A stretch of DNA of 64,000 nucleotides from Durusdinium trenchii (Eukaryota > Sar > Dinophyceae > Suessiales > Symbiodiniaceae): positions 1,336,200 through 1,400,199 of the forward strand of contig CAXAMN010000002.1 in NCBI GenBank assembly GCA_963970005.1, in the 5' to 3' direction. Below are positions 1 through 10,309 of this stretch, piece by piece; the first letter of the stretch is position 1, and the number at the start of each line of letters is the position of its first letter. The position numbers and the translations under genes are program-made. Below the pieces are notes generated by a model that saw only the letters and a list, made by a program, of their open reading frames with translations, had not been told where the DNA came from and searched no databases.

Positions 1-170
1 GCCCGTGGGGTGCGCGGATCCCGCGGGGCCCTCGCGTGGCTGTTGGGCCTGAACGGTCCGTGGAAGGGGACGGGCGGGCCCATGCACAGGTGAGCCCGTG
101 GGCCCGTGGACGTGGCCCGTGGGGCCCGTTAGCCCATGGACGTGCCGGGCCCGTGGGCCCTTGACCTGGA
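1..170. repeat. GC-rich degenerate GGCCCGTGG tandem
   Basis: Copies and near copies of GGCCCGTGG recur at about 1-10, 79-130 and 146-160, giving a much higher GC content than the flanks. It continues past the left edge of the window. No gene is supported here. Confidence 0.7.
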
Positions 171-370
171 TTGGACCCTTCTCCAGCATGCAAGGAGTCC
201 TCCGCCTGATGTGGGCATTCATTCATATTCATTCCTTCCTTTGACGGCACAGATATGTCAATGCACGGAAGAAATTATATACAGTAGTCCACAATTGACC
301 CGTCCACTCTTGGTTTGGCTCCATCCTAAGAGATGTGCTTTGCTTCAAATCGAATCTCCTTTCCCTACAG

Positions 371-498
371 GTCAAGTGCCTGACTTCATCGTCGTGGCCT
401 CGGTGGACTACTACTTCCAAGTCTTTATGAGGACCGATGTAGCTCAAGGGGCTGGCAGACCGACCTCCAAGCCGACCCCCTGGGCCCTGGAAGAATGA
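371..498 (+). CDS. possible terminal exon, unknown protein
   Basis: A pyrimidine-rich acceptor (TTCCCTACAG) precedes an open frame to a TGA at 498. The 42 codons read as ordinary globular protein with a hydrophobic strand-like start (VPDFIVVASVDYYFQVF) and a polar proline-containing tail. The other two frames stop early. No family is recognised and the upstream exon was not found. Confidence 0.35.
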
Positions 499-499
499 A

Positions 500-1089
500 C
501 ATAGACCCGTTTACCTATTCTCCGTATACACACTCCATGTATGGCATAATTACGCACATTGATTCTTAAAACATCTCAAAACCAACCCCATGTATATATA
601 GGCATATATGCTAGTCCCATGGATTGTTGGGGTCCTCAGGGGGGGTCTCCACTCCAGCGGGCGGATTTGGAGGAGGGGCGGGCTCGTGATCAATTCAAGG
701 GGGCCTGATGAATGGTTTCAGGCGCCCTTCACTTGCTTTGTGGTGTTGTTCTCTATTTGTCCTTGAGGTGCCACAAACCACGTGCAGGTGGAAGCAAAAG
801 GACCTAACATAAAGAAATCTTGAGAAGCTTGCCAGTCTAACGAGATGTTGTTTCTGGATTGTTTTTCTAACTTTCACAGGAAGATGAACAATGCCAGGTG
901 TGGGACCATACAGATGTTTGAAGGTCCAATTGTTTTTCACACCCATGGACCAATGGACCGCTCGTGTGACATAATATGAAAAACAAATGTAAATTCCAGT
1001 CTGGCCGCTTTGGTGAGAGTCCACAACTCTAATCTGACTTTTCAGGGTGAGTTCCCTGCAATCCCCAAAGCATTCCCCTTTGATCTCCT
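500..1089. other. no gene supported
   Basis: A minus-strand frame is open at 695-1024, but it has no splice sites or motif that would separate it from chance. Nothing else is seen. Confidence 0.5.
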
Positions 1090-1311
1090 TTGACTAATGT
1101 ATTGGCCAACCAATACCTCGCGCTGCAAGAACCATTATATAAGAAGCTGGTTCCCAACCCACATCTCGATGATTCACAATGTTCAGATGCTTTCAGTGGG
1201 CACGTTTCGTTCCACATACCTCGTAGGGCGTGGTGTGTGGCCGAATTGGTGGAAGCTGAGACTTGCGGCATTTCGACGGCTGCTTGGAGTCGAGCCGCCT
1301 TGGGGTCTTGA
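1090..1311 (+). CDS. possible exon with RRAWCVAELVEAE motif
   Basis: The frame contains an aromatic-Cys helix, RRAWCVAELVEAE. This resembles the (R/L)WC-x-x-E-L-x-x-A pattern that I recall in many dinoflagellate TIR-like or unnamed proteins. The resemblance is from memory and short. Two other frames are open over much of the same interval, and no clean acceptor or donor pair was identified. Confidence 0.25.
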   Translation: MTNVLANQYLALQEPLYKKLVPNPHLDDSQCSDAFSGHVSFHIPRRAWCVAELVEAETCGISTAAWSRAALGS

Positions 1312-1489
1312 GCCCCAGGGAGCTTGGGAGTGAGCCTGTGTGGATGTTGAGTCACTGTGTGTCAATTGCTCCGTTTTCCACCAATGTCTTTGAGGTTTTC
1401 CGTCCTGCCAGATCGGTGGACGGGAAAACAGGGGGAGGTGTCATCATCAAACATCAATCATCATCTTATCGTTATTATTATCTATTTTT

Positions 1490-1520
<31 letters not shown>

Positions 1521-1522
1521 AG

Positions 1523-1556
<34 letters not shown>

Positions 1557-1560
1557 GTCA
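1490..1560. repeat. (ATC)n microsatellite with AGC interruption
   Basis: ATC/TCA triplets run from 1490, are interrupted by (AGC)5 at about 1508-1523 and continue to about 1556. Open frames here encode only poly-Ser or poly-Ile and should not be called genes. Confidence 0.95.
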
Positions 1561-1676
1561 TGTTGGGATCATGTCGTTCATGTCCGAATGTATAGTGTGT
1601 TTCATTCAGCCCACAACGAATGACAATCTATTACATTCATGTTATAGTGAATGACTATTACACTCCTCCTCGCTAA

Positions 1677-1746
1677 CATGGAAGTGGAAAAGCTCGTGTT
1701 CGTAAAGGAAAGTAGTCTTCCAAGGATCATGCCATCCACTTCCATG
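1677..1746. mobile_element. ATCCACTTCCATGAT foldback element, copy 1
   Basis: The left arm CATGGAAGTGGA at 1677-1688 is inverted against ATCCACTTCCATG at 1734-1746, with about 45 bases between. The right arm is followed by TGAGTGAGTCAGAGTGTA, which is shared with the half copy at 25434. Size, inverted ends and dispersion suggest a non-autonomous MITE-like repeat; no transposase is present. Confidence 0.65.
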
Positions 1747-3057
1747 TGAGTGAGTCAGAGTGTATATACACAAATCTGTTCGAACCCCGGACGGTGTTTC
1801 TTTTTTTGCCAGCTAAGTGATAAGGATGTGGATTTCCACTGAAATGCGTGGCACTAGGGCCGCTATAAAATGAACAATTAGGATAGAATAGGTTTCAGAG
1901 AGTTGCTGGGTTCATGGATTTTACAAAGACGAGGATTTGGTCAGGCATTCTATGCATAATCATTTACTGTAGCAGTTCATTTTACAGAGATCGGACATCA
2001 TGACAACACAGGGCCCTGGATTTCTTGTTTTTTAAACTTTTTAAGAGAGATACTGTTCAAAGACCCTCGGAACACAAGTATATAGAGAAATCTTGTTCTA
2101 GTCAGCAAATCCAACAATTATTTCTATATGGTTCTATAAAATGACTGAAGGAAAACACATATGATGAAAATGTTCTCAACCTTCTGTAGAATGGCCGGGA
2201 ACACAAATGTCTATACAATGTTTCAGGCAGTTGGCAACTCGGCAGTTATTTTCTATAGAATGCGTCCCGAAGGTTTGCTCATATTCCATGATTCCAATGT
2301 ATGTTTTCAGAGGCACTGTCATTCTATAGGTCTGAGTTCTGTAATTCTATAAGCACATGGCAGCCACTGTTTTATTCTATAAATTGGCTGACACAGCCGC
2401 ACCCTCTAATTCAAATCCCTATGCTAAGTGGGGACTTTTGCCCTCTCATATGTTGGGTATTCCATAATAACTCGAGAGTTAGGCTACTGGCTCGTCCAAT
2501 GGCTTGAGAAGTGCAAAACAAAGTCAACTCGAAAGGAGGTCAGGTCACAAAACGCCTCGCTGTCCTTGTTCAGGTTATGAAGATCCATTCGGAGGAGCGG
2601 TCTTTCGTGTTGGACGCAGTTTTGATGTGGATGTGCCTTGCAGATGCACATCGAATGCCCGCGAACACCATATATATATATATAGTATTTTTGGTAACTT
2701 TTTAGAGCCTGAAGAGGCTTTGGTCGACTGTGAAACTGGTTCCAGCGTTTTCCAAGGATCAACTTTCAAGCTTTTGAGAATCATGGTACCGTGTAGATTA
2801 GTGGTATTCCTTCCTTCACCGTGTTGCTGTCAAATGCGGAAGGGAAGTTGAATCACTTGAGACCCATGGCCCATACTATCCAATAGTATCCAATAGTCTT
2901 GGAAGCGACCAAACAGCTGTATACATGTTTTTGCGACCGGAAGCATCTTTATAAACAAACTGCATACTAGATTTTTCTGCAGTAGTAGCTAGTATTGCCT
3001 CATGCCTTTTGCAATTCTGAGAACTTGCAAATGTATGAAAGATGCGGTATCAAACCT
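1747..3057. repeat. CTATAAAATG-rich array, no gene
   Basis: TATAAAATG-like words occur at 1864, 2132, 2182 (TTCTGTAGAATG), 2211, 2250 (TTCTATAGAATG, nearly palindromic), 2320 (CATTCTATAG), 2344 and 2374, about 30-70 bases apart. A short (AT)n tract lies near 2670-2686. Reading frames here look like chance. The word is shared with the 59-64 kb region. Confidence 0.5.
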
Positions 3058-3076
3058 GATATATATATATATATAT
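3058..3076. repeat. (AT)n tract
   Basis: Simple TA dinucleotide run. Confidence 0.9.
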
Positions 3077-3136
3077 GTTTACTTGCAATACCTCAGGAAC
3101 GTTTCAACAGATGTGCTGTTACGTACTTCCCGCATG

Positions 3137-3652
3137 TCCAAGCCCGCAGCCATGGACACCTCGGAGTTGGTCAAGACCGAGTCAAAACCTTCTCCGGTGG
3201 CACTCTCAAGGAAAACCCTCCAGTTGCAAAGACGGGACCCATGGGGACCCCGAAGCAGCAGCTGCCTGTGATTCAGATCTTCGTTCGCATCCGATTCCCA
3301 GTCGTTGGACTGTTGGCCTTCACGAAGCCGATTCCATTTCCCTCCACTATTCACTGTTGAACCATCGAACCCTCCTGGATCGGGTCTGACCGCCGCTGAA
3401 ACAGTGGCGCCTCCCAACGAAACTGACAGCCGTCCTGACGTCGCAGGATTTGCTGGATCACTATTACAATGAACTCTCACGCCTGGATGTCCGGGCCTGC
3501 AAAGCATCGCGTGTGGAAGACAAGGCCATGATCTTGTACCGAATCCGCAACGTCGATGTGCCCTGGCCACCAGCGGTTGCGGAGCAGAGTCGAGAAGTGG
3601 AGCCTGCAATTTCTCCCCGCGACGGTGCCTGGAGGAAGATGTCTCCTCACTC
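3137..3652 (+). CDS. possible coding region, unknown, strand uncertain
   Basis: A GC-richer block. The best + segment is 3405-3652, reading through LDHYYNELSRLDVRACKAS and ending at a plausible donor (CACTCT|GTAACT). Upstream, another + frame (from about 3143) reads as protein but is broken by a TGA at about 3270 and shifts frame near 3400. The minus strand is open over 3079-3852 (257 codons) through the same DNA. Either the + strand holds two exons or a decayed gene, or the minus frame is real. Evidence is insufficient to decide; + is preferred because 3405-3652 looks helical and charged. Confidence 0.3.
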
Positions 3653-3988
3653 TGTAACTGCAACTTCGTATGTTTCATTGTTTTCATCTCATCCAGATTC
3701 TTGGTTGACATGTTTGCGGCTGGTGAAGGGATATTTTGGTTCCCTTCCACCACACCGACAGGTGGGCCACGTCTACACAAAACTTCGAACAAACTTCCGG
3801 ATCCAAAATTCATGCAATCTTCGAGTTCAGAAAATGATCCATCATGGAGCATTCATACACCCGACAGCACGGGGTGAAGGGTATTGTTTGAAGTTGAGAT
3901 GTCCGCACGTATCATAAATATATGCCACTTAAATTAGAATATCAAGTACAACATATTGGTTCTTGTGGCGGTTTTAATCCATCAGCTT

Positions 3989-4258
3989 TTACTTTACATA
4001 GTTGGGGGCCACCGTGCCATTTGAAACCGATTGAAACCCTGTCCAAGTAGGAAGGGGTCTACAGGTCATCACACCACCATTCGCAAAACATGTGAAGAAC
4101 ACGGGAAGATTCCTCGTTTGCTGGGAGTCACATGTCGATGTTTGACGAGTGGCCGACTGCGGTGAAGGGCCGACTGCTTTTTTCCTGGACCTTTCTGATT
4201 TATGCCGGTGGTAAAAACTACTCTCAATAGTAAGAGCCAGGGTATCCTCCAAAGTCAT
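3989..4258 (-). CDS. possible minus-strand exon, unknown
   Basis: An open frame of 89 codons with a polar, Ser/Thr/Arg-rich middle. A donor-like AATGGTG|GTGTGA lies inside it. No acceptor with a good pyrimidine tract was found and no family is recognised. Confidence 0.22.
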   Translation of the reverse strand: MTLEDTLALTIESSFYHRHKSERSRKKAVGPSPQSATRQTSTCDSQQTRNLPVFFTCFANGGVMTCRPLPTWTGFQSVSNGTVAPNYVK

Positions 4259-5090
4259 CAGTGGTACAGGATCACTTCAACAGTAGGTTGAACTGTAGGT
4301 TGCTGAGGATTGGAAAGTCTGGCTGGTTTCGCCAATTATTTAATTTGGCGGGAAAGAGAATTCCGATGCCAGTAGAACCTTCGGTCACAGCTTTGTGAGC
4401 TATATCCTCACAACCTCCTGCGAGATCTGGGGCAAATGACCACCTGTGCTCCTGTGGATCTCACAAGTGGAATCTTAGATTGCTGTGCTGGAGGCTGCCC
4501 TTTTCATGAATTTTAATGCGTATTTCACCAAGTGAACCAGAAGTGTTGCTGAACGAACGCAAGCTGAAGATCCGTTTGGTAGTGCGATTTGTCTCGCGAA
4601 TCCTCAACCGACCTGTCCAGCCTACCCAGTCAGTGGATAACCGGATAACCTTTAAACTTTAACCTTTCTTGGAGATAGGTTTTCTGACACAAATCCGACC
4701 TGTGGACAGTTCGGTTCACCTTTGATTTTCCAGGGAAACAACTCGGGACTCAAGTGGGACTCATCCACATCAGTTCCTCAGCTGATCTTCACAAGGCGTT
4801 CTCTCTCACAAGAATAGAACAGGCAGTGTTTGTCGCTAGAGGGACCTCCATGTTTATTGCGGTGCTTATTGCTGTTTTAAAGACAAAAGCACATGCCATC
4901 TGAGGCCTTCAACGCCCGTGTCTTGGCGAATGGGGCTTGGACCAAGCGATGTAAGAAATGACGGCCTCATCTTGGTTTATGACCTGGCTCCCTGAATTCA
5001 GAAGAAATCACCGAGTCCAGCGCAGGCGCGTGATGATGAGAGTTCTACTTGCGTTGCTGAGGACAACACGTGATATAAGACACAGACACA
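4259..5090. other. no gene; two short dispersed repeats
   Basis: No coding evidence. ACCCAGTCAGTGGATAACC at 4624-4642 is exactly repeated at 8978-8996. A 40-base stretch at 4708-4747 recurs with about six differences at 21854-21893. Confidence 0.6.
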
Positions 5091-5093
5091 GAC

Positions 5094-5178
5094 ATAGAGA
5101 GATAGAGAGAGATGGATGGATGGATGGATGGATGGATGGATGGATAGATAGATAGATAGATCGACAGATAGATATAGA
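5094..5178. repeat. (GATG)n and (GATA)n microsatellite
   Basis: ATGG repeats at about 5111-5142 pass directly into ATAG repeats to 5160, with degenerate GATA copies beyond. A typical compound microsatellite. Confidence 0.95.
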
Positions 5179-5187
5179 TAATATACC

Positions 5188-5436
5188 TTATTCAACCACC
5201 TTATTCAACGTGGGAGATCTCTTTGGATCTCCAGTTTGACTCATCATTTCGACAGACAAGACCGGCACGGTGAAATCCATCGCTTCTCGTTCAATGGTGC
5301 AAGTTGATGGAGGATTTGGAGCCTGAACATCTATCAAGCAGTCTTTTTGCAAGGGATCGGACAGAGGTTGATGAAAAAGACTGGAAAAAAGGACATCCGC
5401 TTTTCCTTCAGATATGATCAGACAGTTCGATTGCAT
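5188..5436 (-). CDS. possible terminal exon, unknown
   Basis: A minus-strand frame ending with TAA at 5188. Its end is polar and proline-containing (DVQAPNPPSTCTIEREAM), and an AG|G acceptor lies at about 5402. A + frame at 5347-5550 is also open and protein-like, so the strand is not settled. Confidence 0.3.
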   Translation of the reverse strand: MQSNCLIISEGKADVLFSSLFHQPLSDPLQKDCLIDVQAPNPPSTCTIEREAMDFTVPVLSVEMMSQTGDPKRSPTLNKVVE

Positions 5437-5729
5437 CCGATGGCCTTGACCTGCCCACCTCCAGCTGGTTGGCTCAACTCAGGCTTAAAGTGGTTGATCT
5501 TCGGTAGCCAGGCGCTGGGTTTTCTTTTCATTGCTTTTCCGCATGACTGACCTCCATGTGGGGTGCCACGTGTTCGAAACACGAAAAACTGAAAAACCGT
5601 ACATGCTGGAATTCCGTTCACTGTTTTCGGGCTGGGAAAGACGATGTGATTGGCTCATGATAGGGCTGTGGATCACAAAACTGTTCTGAAGAAGATCTCT
5701 CAGATGGTCAGAATATGTCAGAATCATTT

Positions 5730-6040
5730 TGAAATGTCTTTTCTCTCAGGCATAGTCACAAGTCAATCCCAAGTTATCAAAATAAATTCAGACCCAACTA
5801 TGAGCTGAACTCAACCTACCTAGTACCCCCCTTGAAGCAGTCCCTAGCCAGGCTTAGAAGATAGGCTCATGATGTCCAATGCCACTGCGCATGGAAGCTT
5901 CCTGAATTTCCTGAAAAAAATTCGCTGAATTTCCCACCGCAGGGCCTTTTCAAGAGCTGGGCGGACGCACACCAGCGTGCCAAGCAAGTGGGTCGGAACT
6001 TGGGTCCAGCATATGTGTGTTTGTTCTTTGATTTGTGTGA
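5730..6040. other. no gene supported
   Basis: Nothing distinctive apart from weak minus-strand frames that run into the repeat array to the right. Confidence 0.4.
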
Positions 6041-6059
6041 GTCGAGTACATATATACCG

Positions 6060-6250
6060 TAAGACATACACTTAGAATATATTTTGAAAACAACCAACAT
6101 CTGTTTTTTTTCACAGGCTGGAAGTTCTAAGTGTATAGGTCGCGATGTTCTAAGAGTATGTGCCAGCAGATGTTCTAACCCTAGAGTAAGAACATCCCAG
6201 GCCCTCGCACCTACACTAAGAACATAGTCCAACACATACACTTAGAACTT
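6060..6250. repeat. GTTCTAAGTGT array, both orientations
   Basis: The word TTCTAAG occurs at about 6125 and 6149 (TTCTAAC near 6173), and its complement CTAAGAAC or CTTAGAAC at about 6216 and 6242. Inverted copies face each other across about 50-100 bases. The array resumes at 6485. Confidence 0.75.
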
Positions 6251-6298
6251 ATTCTTAATGTGTTTTGGACATTGAGATGGAATAGTTGTGAAGCCTTA

Positions 6299-6424
6299 GA
6301 GCGATGGCCTCCTACCTAAGAGTGATGGCCTCCAACCCAAGAGCCATCGCCTCGAACCTAAGAGCGGTGGCATGTTTGGTGTGGTGCTGGAGACAGCGAT
6401 GGCCTCCTACCTAAGAGTGATGGC
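6299..6424 (+). repeat. GCGATGGCCTCCAACCTAAGA repeats
   Basis: About five units of a 21-base word (GCGATGGCCTCCtACCTAAGA and variants) in two clusters, 6299-6372 and 6394-6424. The same unit is at 16161-16199 (+), 46984-47041 (complement) and 55527-55550 (complement). One strand reads as an AMASNL-type heptad. Confidence 0.85.
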
Positions 6425-6439
6425 CATGGGAAGCCCACA

Positions 6440-6484
6440 CACATATATATTGAGATAATATATATATATATTTGTATATATACA
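6440..6484. repeat. TA-rich tract
   Basis: Alternating TA runs with small interruptions. Confidence 0.85.
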
Positions 6485-6625
6485 TATGATGTTCTAAGTG
6501 TGCTGTTTTCTCTTGTTCTAAGAGTGCTTGCGGTCCATGTTCTAAGTGTGCTTGCACTGGATGTTCTAAGCTCGATGTTCTAAGTAAAGGAATTTCCACT
6601 TTGAAAAAAATGATGTTCTAAGTAT
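6485..6625 (+). repeat. GATGTTCTAAGTGTG array, second block
   Basis: Six copies of TTCTAAG lie between 6490 and 6620, each usually preceded by GATG or TG and followed by TGTGCT. It is the same family as the 6060-6250 block, with an AMASNL-type repeat between them. Confidence 0.8.
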
Positions 6626-7374
6626 AAGTCTGCAAGTATATATATATATCTATAGAGAGAGATGGGTATGTAAGTCGTTTCCTCCAAGCCTGCGATTTCG
6701 AGTTTTCCTTGGACAACGTTGCAGGACTCAGGACGTCCAATGAAAGTACCATGTACGAACTCTGCAAACCTTGCAAAACGATACCTACAGTGTCCATGTG
6801 CGAATTGCTGTCAAGTGATACAAGATGTTTCATTGAATCAACGCACCCTAAACGCATCTAAACACTATAACTTTAAAAAACTAATTTCCATGTGGACGGC
6901 GGACTTCAATCGAAAATTGCAGGAGGGTGGGTGCATCAACAAGCTTTGTTGATGGCAATGTTTGATTGAATGGATTGAAGTAACATGAGATAAAGTGTGT
7001 CCATAGGACCAACCTACTTTTAGATGCTGATGTTCATACATGTTTGTGGAGCTTTGATGTTGCGAGTTTTTCTTGTTTAAAGTACATGTCCGTCCAGCTT
7101 GGGAGAGAGAACACAACATCCTGCACACGAACCATTTGTTGAGTCCGGTACGCTGGGACAGTTTGGTGAGGCCGCAAAGTCAGGCACCGTTTCGGGGATC
7201 TCAACATATCGCCTCGTTGGCGAGAATTGGAAGACTCAAACATCAAGATGTTAAAATCGAGAGACCTGTTGTCGACCGAAAGAAAAGACATGCTAACCCA
7301 TTGGGACAGGGAGGACTCCCATCGAGACCAAGCCCCCAATGAAATGGCATACCACAGATGTTCCAGCCGGTAAC

Positions 7375-7517
7375 CGTTGATGAAAACAGCTGAGGATCGC
7401 ACGGCGTGTGCAGAAACGCCAAGCAGGTGACACTGGCCAGTTCATCGTTCCAGTAAGGTCCAGATATTCCGGAAGCAGCCAAGGCGTGTCGAAGATCGTA
7501 CGCGACTGAGAGTCTTT
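7375..7517 (-). CDS. internal exon, unknown protein
   Basis: The acceptor lies at the end of a (CT)n run (minus-strand CTCTCTCTCAG|AAAGA, tract 7518-7535) and a donor ACG|GTTACC follows. The 47-codon frame reads as ordinary protein (SVAYDLRHALAASGISGPY and TCLAFLHTPCD inside). The GA microsatellite on the + strand doubles as this exon's polypyrimidine tract. No family is recognised. A following minus frame at 7034-7340 may hold the next exon, but phases did not match. Confidence 0.45.
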
Positions 7518-7536
7518 CTGAGAGAGAGAGAGAGAG
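7518..7536. repeat. (GA)n microsatellite
   Basis: AG repeats on +. Read on the minus strand it is a CT tract directly in front of the acceptor of the 7375-7517 exon. Confidence 0.9.
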
Positions 7537-8127
7537 CATGGAAGAACAAGAAATTTGCCAGCGTGTTTTGCATGTTCTCCATGTTCTACGAGAAAATGGT
7601 AGTTAATGGTAGTTACATGATGTTATATGGATCTATATGGCTTGTTTTGCTCGGTTTCCCACATCACTACCATTTTGTACCGTCACCGACCGGACCGCCG
7701 ATCCCTTGTGTTTCGGCTTGGCGGTCATCTATGCATTCCGTGTCCACCAGTCGATGTCGTCGTGCCACCGGGTTTGCATCCACCGAGGACGAGGTCTTGT
7801 GCCGACTTCGACGCGTCACGTCCACTTTGATGGATGGGACACTTGGGGAATGTTTACACCGACATGGATGGGACATTCCACACCTGAACACATGCCCTGA
7901 GTATCCCTGAGTCATGAGTCATGTGTAAAACAAGGCCGGTCCTGAAAGGATCGATGGGCGGACATCCAAAGAGCGTTTTTGAGAAGCCTCTTTCGTGGCA
8001 GAATGGTATGACATCCGAGTGGAGCCAGCAGAGACATTGGAAAAAAGGGTTGAAAAGCGGAATCATTACAATTCCCAGGTGGTGAAGCATCTTTGAGTTC
8101 AGGGATCACTTCTGAAACAATTAATCA

Positions 8128-8190
8128 TTATCATGGAAGTGGAAGTGGATAATTGTCCATTTTCCTTGGTGAAATCCACTTCCACGATGA
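8128..8190. mobile_element. ATCCACTTCCATGAT foldback element, copy 2
   Basis: The left arm TTATCATGGAAGTGGAAGTGGAT ends at 8150 (with one AAGTGG duplicated) and is inverted against ATCCACTTCCACGATGA at 8174-8190. It is followed by TTTCAGG, as in copy 3. Confidence 0.7.
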
Positions 8191-8347
8191 TTTCAGGTAG
8201 TGTAAGATCCTGGGCATCACTTCCAAGACGTCCCCCAGTTATCCAACACTCTTCTGCAGTGGTTTCAGAGTAGATCGCACAACCTTCAATATGTCTTTTC
8301 TAGTGGGGTCCATATAAACCTCCTCTTGGGGATTGTGCCATTTACTC

Positions 8348-8443
8348 TCAACCCACTATAAATGTACAATATATATAGAGAGGTTTTATCCATAGGCTTC
8401 TCTCATACGTATACTGTTTAGCGATCGTGTCTTCCGTTATTTC
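8348..8443 (-). CDS. probable terminal exon paired with 8661-8995
   Basis: Acceptor TTGTATCCATCCAG|GAAATAACG on the minus strand. The frame opens EITEDTIAKQYTYERSLW and runs to a stop at 8348. It starts in phase 0, as required by the donor at 8660, giving a 217-base GT-AG intron (8444-8660). An internal GTATACG donor at 8414 is an alternative end. The function is unknown. Confidence 0.45.
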   Translation of the reverse strand, partial: EITEDTIAKQYTYERSLWIKPLYIYCTFIVG

Positions 8444-8660
8444 CTGGATGGATACAAACAACATGAACAAAACATGGACGTCCATGGATTGTCCATGCAG
8501 TTGCACCACACGTCTTATCTCAGGTTTTGTTCTCCACATCTCAGCTGTCGTTTGAACCCATAGGATCGGTTCCCAACACCCGCCGGCGCGGAGCGCCCAC
8601 CGTTGGCGAGAGCAATCCCACGGCGAGCGAAGGAGAAAACAGTCGAAGACGTCATCGTAC

Positions 8661-8995
8661 CTGCCATCTTCCAGCGAGTCGAATAGCATGGACCACAGCT
8701 TCGACTCTGACACTGATATCCTGTGAGAGGCCTTTTGGAGTCGAAGAGAGGAGAACAGAGAACTCAGGGAGCTGGATCGTCATGGAATTGTGATGAATTG
8801 CGTAATTCAACATCATGCCATATGTGACATTCTTTGGCCAGGAGTTCCATGTCGGCATGTTGTCGTGGGACGCTTTTGATCTGTTCTTTACGGTCAGAGT
8901 GCCCCTCAGTGAATGGGTGCCCACGATATACTGGTTGAATCTCATAGCCAAACCACTGTCCTTCAAGCGGATCGTGGACCCAGTCAGTGGATAAC
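8661..8995 (-). CDS. long exon, unknown protein
   Basis: An open frame of 111 codons with consistent protein character (for example LAMRFNQYIVGTHSLRGTL, NVTYGMMLNYAIHHNSMTI, VHAIRLAGRWQ), ending at a strong donor GGCAG|GTACGA. The proposed acceptor is AAAG|GTTATCC. The first codons read GYPLTG and are encoded by the 19-base word that also occurs at 4624, so this start may lie in a repeat; an AAG|GAC acceptor about 30 bases inside is the alternative. Neighbouring minus exons at 8348 and 7375 suggest one transcription unit. No known domain is recognised. Confidence 0.5.
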
Positions 8996-9177
8996 CTTTA
9001 TATCACCTGTTTTGAGGATCGCTTCTAAAGGTGGTGTTTTGCTGGGGCTTTCTTCGGTCCAATGACCAACAGCTAGATGTTGTGGAAGAGATGTGGAGAA
9101 CAAAAGGTCCTTTCCAGCAGGTCCTCAGTTTGATCACAAACTCAACAGCGGCGTGGTAGTACCACCCAAAATGATGG

Positions 9178-9476
9178 TCAGGAGTCATGAGAGATTGTTT
9201 GAGGTTTGCAGGGATCCTTGCTCAAGTGAGATGCACCAGAGGGTTTTCGGGTTTTCGATCCTGTTCTTTGACTTTGACGATCCTCAAGCCGCACCTGGGT
9301 GCACTTTTGTTGTAAAGCTGCAGGCCAACAAGCGGGCCATGTACAATGTAGGTGCAAAGAAGTGTTTTGTGGTGCAAAGCGGCTCGAAGAGTCATAGAAC
9401 TTGGCACTACAGTGCTTGACACTTTCGAAGAGTTTGAGAGCTCTTTGAACAGTTTCCTTTTGACTTATCAGCGGAC
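9178..9476 (-). CDS. possible terminal exon, strand ambiguous
   Basis: On minus, an AG|G acceptor (AATCAG|GTCCGC) leads a frame with a helical start (LISQKETVQRALKLFESVK) to a stop at 9178. On plus, 9093-9419 is equally protein-like (GFSILFFDFDDPQAAPGCT). Only one can be real. Minus is weakly favoured because exons on both sides are minus. A third frame (minus, 9003-9215) also reads well. Confidence 0.3.
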
Positions 9477-9606
9477 CTGATTCTTTCTCTTTGGACAAAC
9501 ATTGGGTTCTGAAGTGAGTCATGAGCCGGACAGAAACAAAGCAGATCAACAGTCAATAATGAATTGTTCTTCCTCCTGCGGTTTGCAGAGCTAATTTTCA
9601 AAGGAC

Positions 9607-9780
9607 ATGGTGTGCAAAAGCTGCAACACCAACGTGTATTTGGAGATCGCCTGGCCAAATGATCCATGGGGGCCATGCATGTGTAAAGGCTGCATGTTTG
9701 AGGCAGAACAAAGATGCTGCCCAGAAACCGTTTTGAGGTCATTGATCTTCTTCACACCTCCCAAGATCGGGAGTTTTGTC
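9607..9780 (+). CDS. possible Cys-rich exon
   Basis: An ATG-led frame with CKSC, then CMCKGC, then CC, spaced like a small zinc-binding module (Cys pairs about 20 residues apart, with W and G between). The family is unknown and the minus strand is also open. Confidence 0.25.
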
Positions 9781-10031
9781 ACCAAACATTATGAAAACAA
9801 ACATGTAGAACATGTTTCCTTCATGCAAAATGATAGACATACTAATTCCCTCACTGTCAGGCCATGTCAGCCTATGTGTCCTTTAATCTTGGCCTGTGAT
9901 ATGTTTGACACGGTTTTAGTTGGTTTCCAGCTACTGAAAGTCGAGATTCCACAAGCCAGGCTAGAAAAAAAACAACACTTGAAAGACAAATAAAACACAT
10001 ATGTATATAACAATATGCATGATTTCAACAC

Positions 10032-10307
10032 TGGAGAAGATCGTGGCCTCAGCAAAGGTGTACCAGGCTGATGAATTCGCCACATCTCCCGTGGACGCTG
10101 GGAGTGCCTAGAAAGCGTCCAACCGTCAACATCCAGCGACCAAAAGCGGAGTTGCCCAAAAAGATGGAGTTGTCCCATTAACATGTACGGACTACTGTGT
10201 ATATAGTTCATGATATATTGGTGCTTCTTCTTTGTTCTGGCCTGAAACGTCTGAAATTGGACATGCTCAAGGTCTGTAGGATCCAAGAACGAGCTGGTGA
10301 TGCTTTG
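10032..10307 (-). CDS. probable exon, unknown protein
   Basis: Minus-strand acceptor AAATCTTAG|CAAAGC and donor TTCTCCA|GTGTTG bound 92 codons in phase 0 at both ends. The sequence looks globular: LEHVQFQTFQARTKKKHQYI, then a Met- and Leu-rich segment and an Arg-rich end. No family is recognised. Confidence 0.4.
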
Positions 10308-10309
10308 CT

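Noticed and set aside
1263-1623. Open frames of about 90-110 codons through the TCA repeat
   Set aside because: They are poly-Ser or poly-Ile products of a microsatellite.
3079-3852. 257-codon minus-strand open frame as a gene
   Set aside because: It lacks splice or start evidence and overlaps a + frame with a more convincing helical reading and donor. Kept only as an alternative within the 3137-3652 entry.
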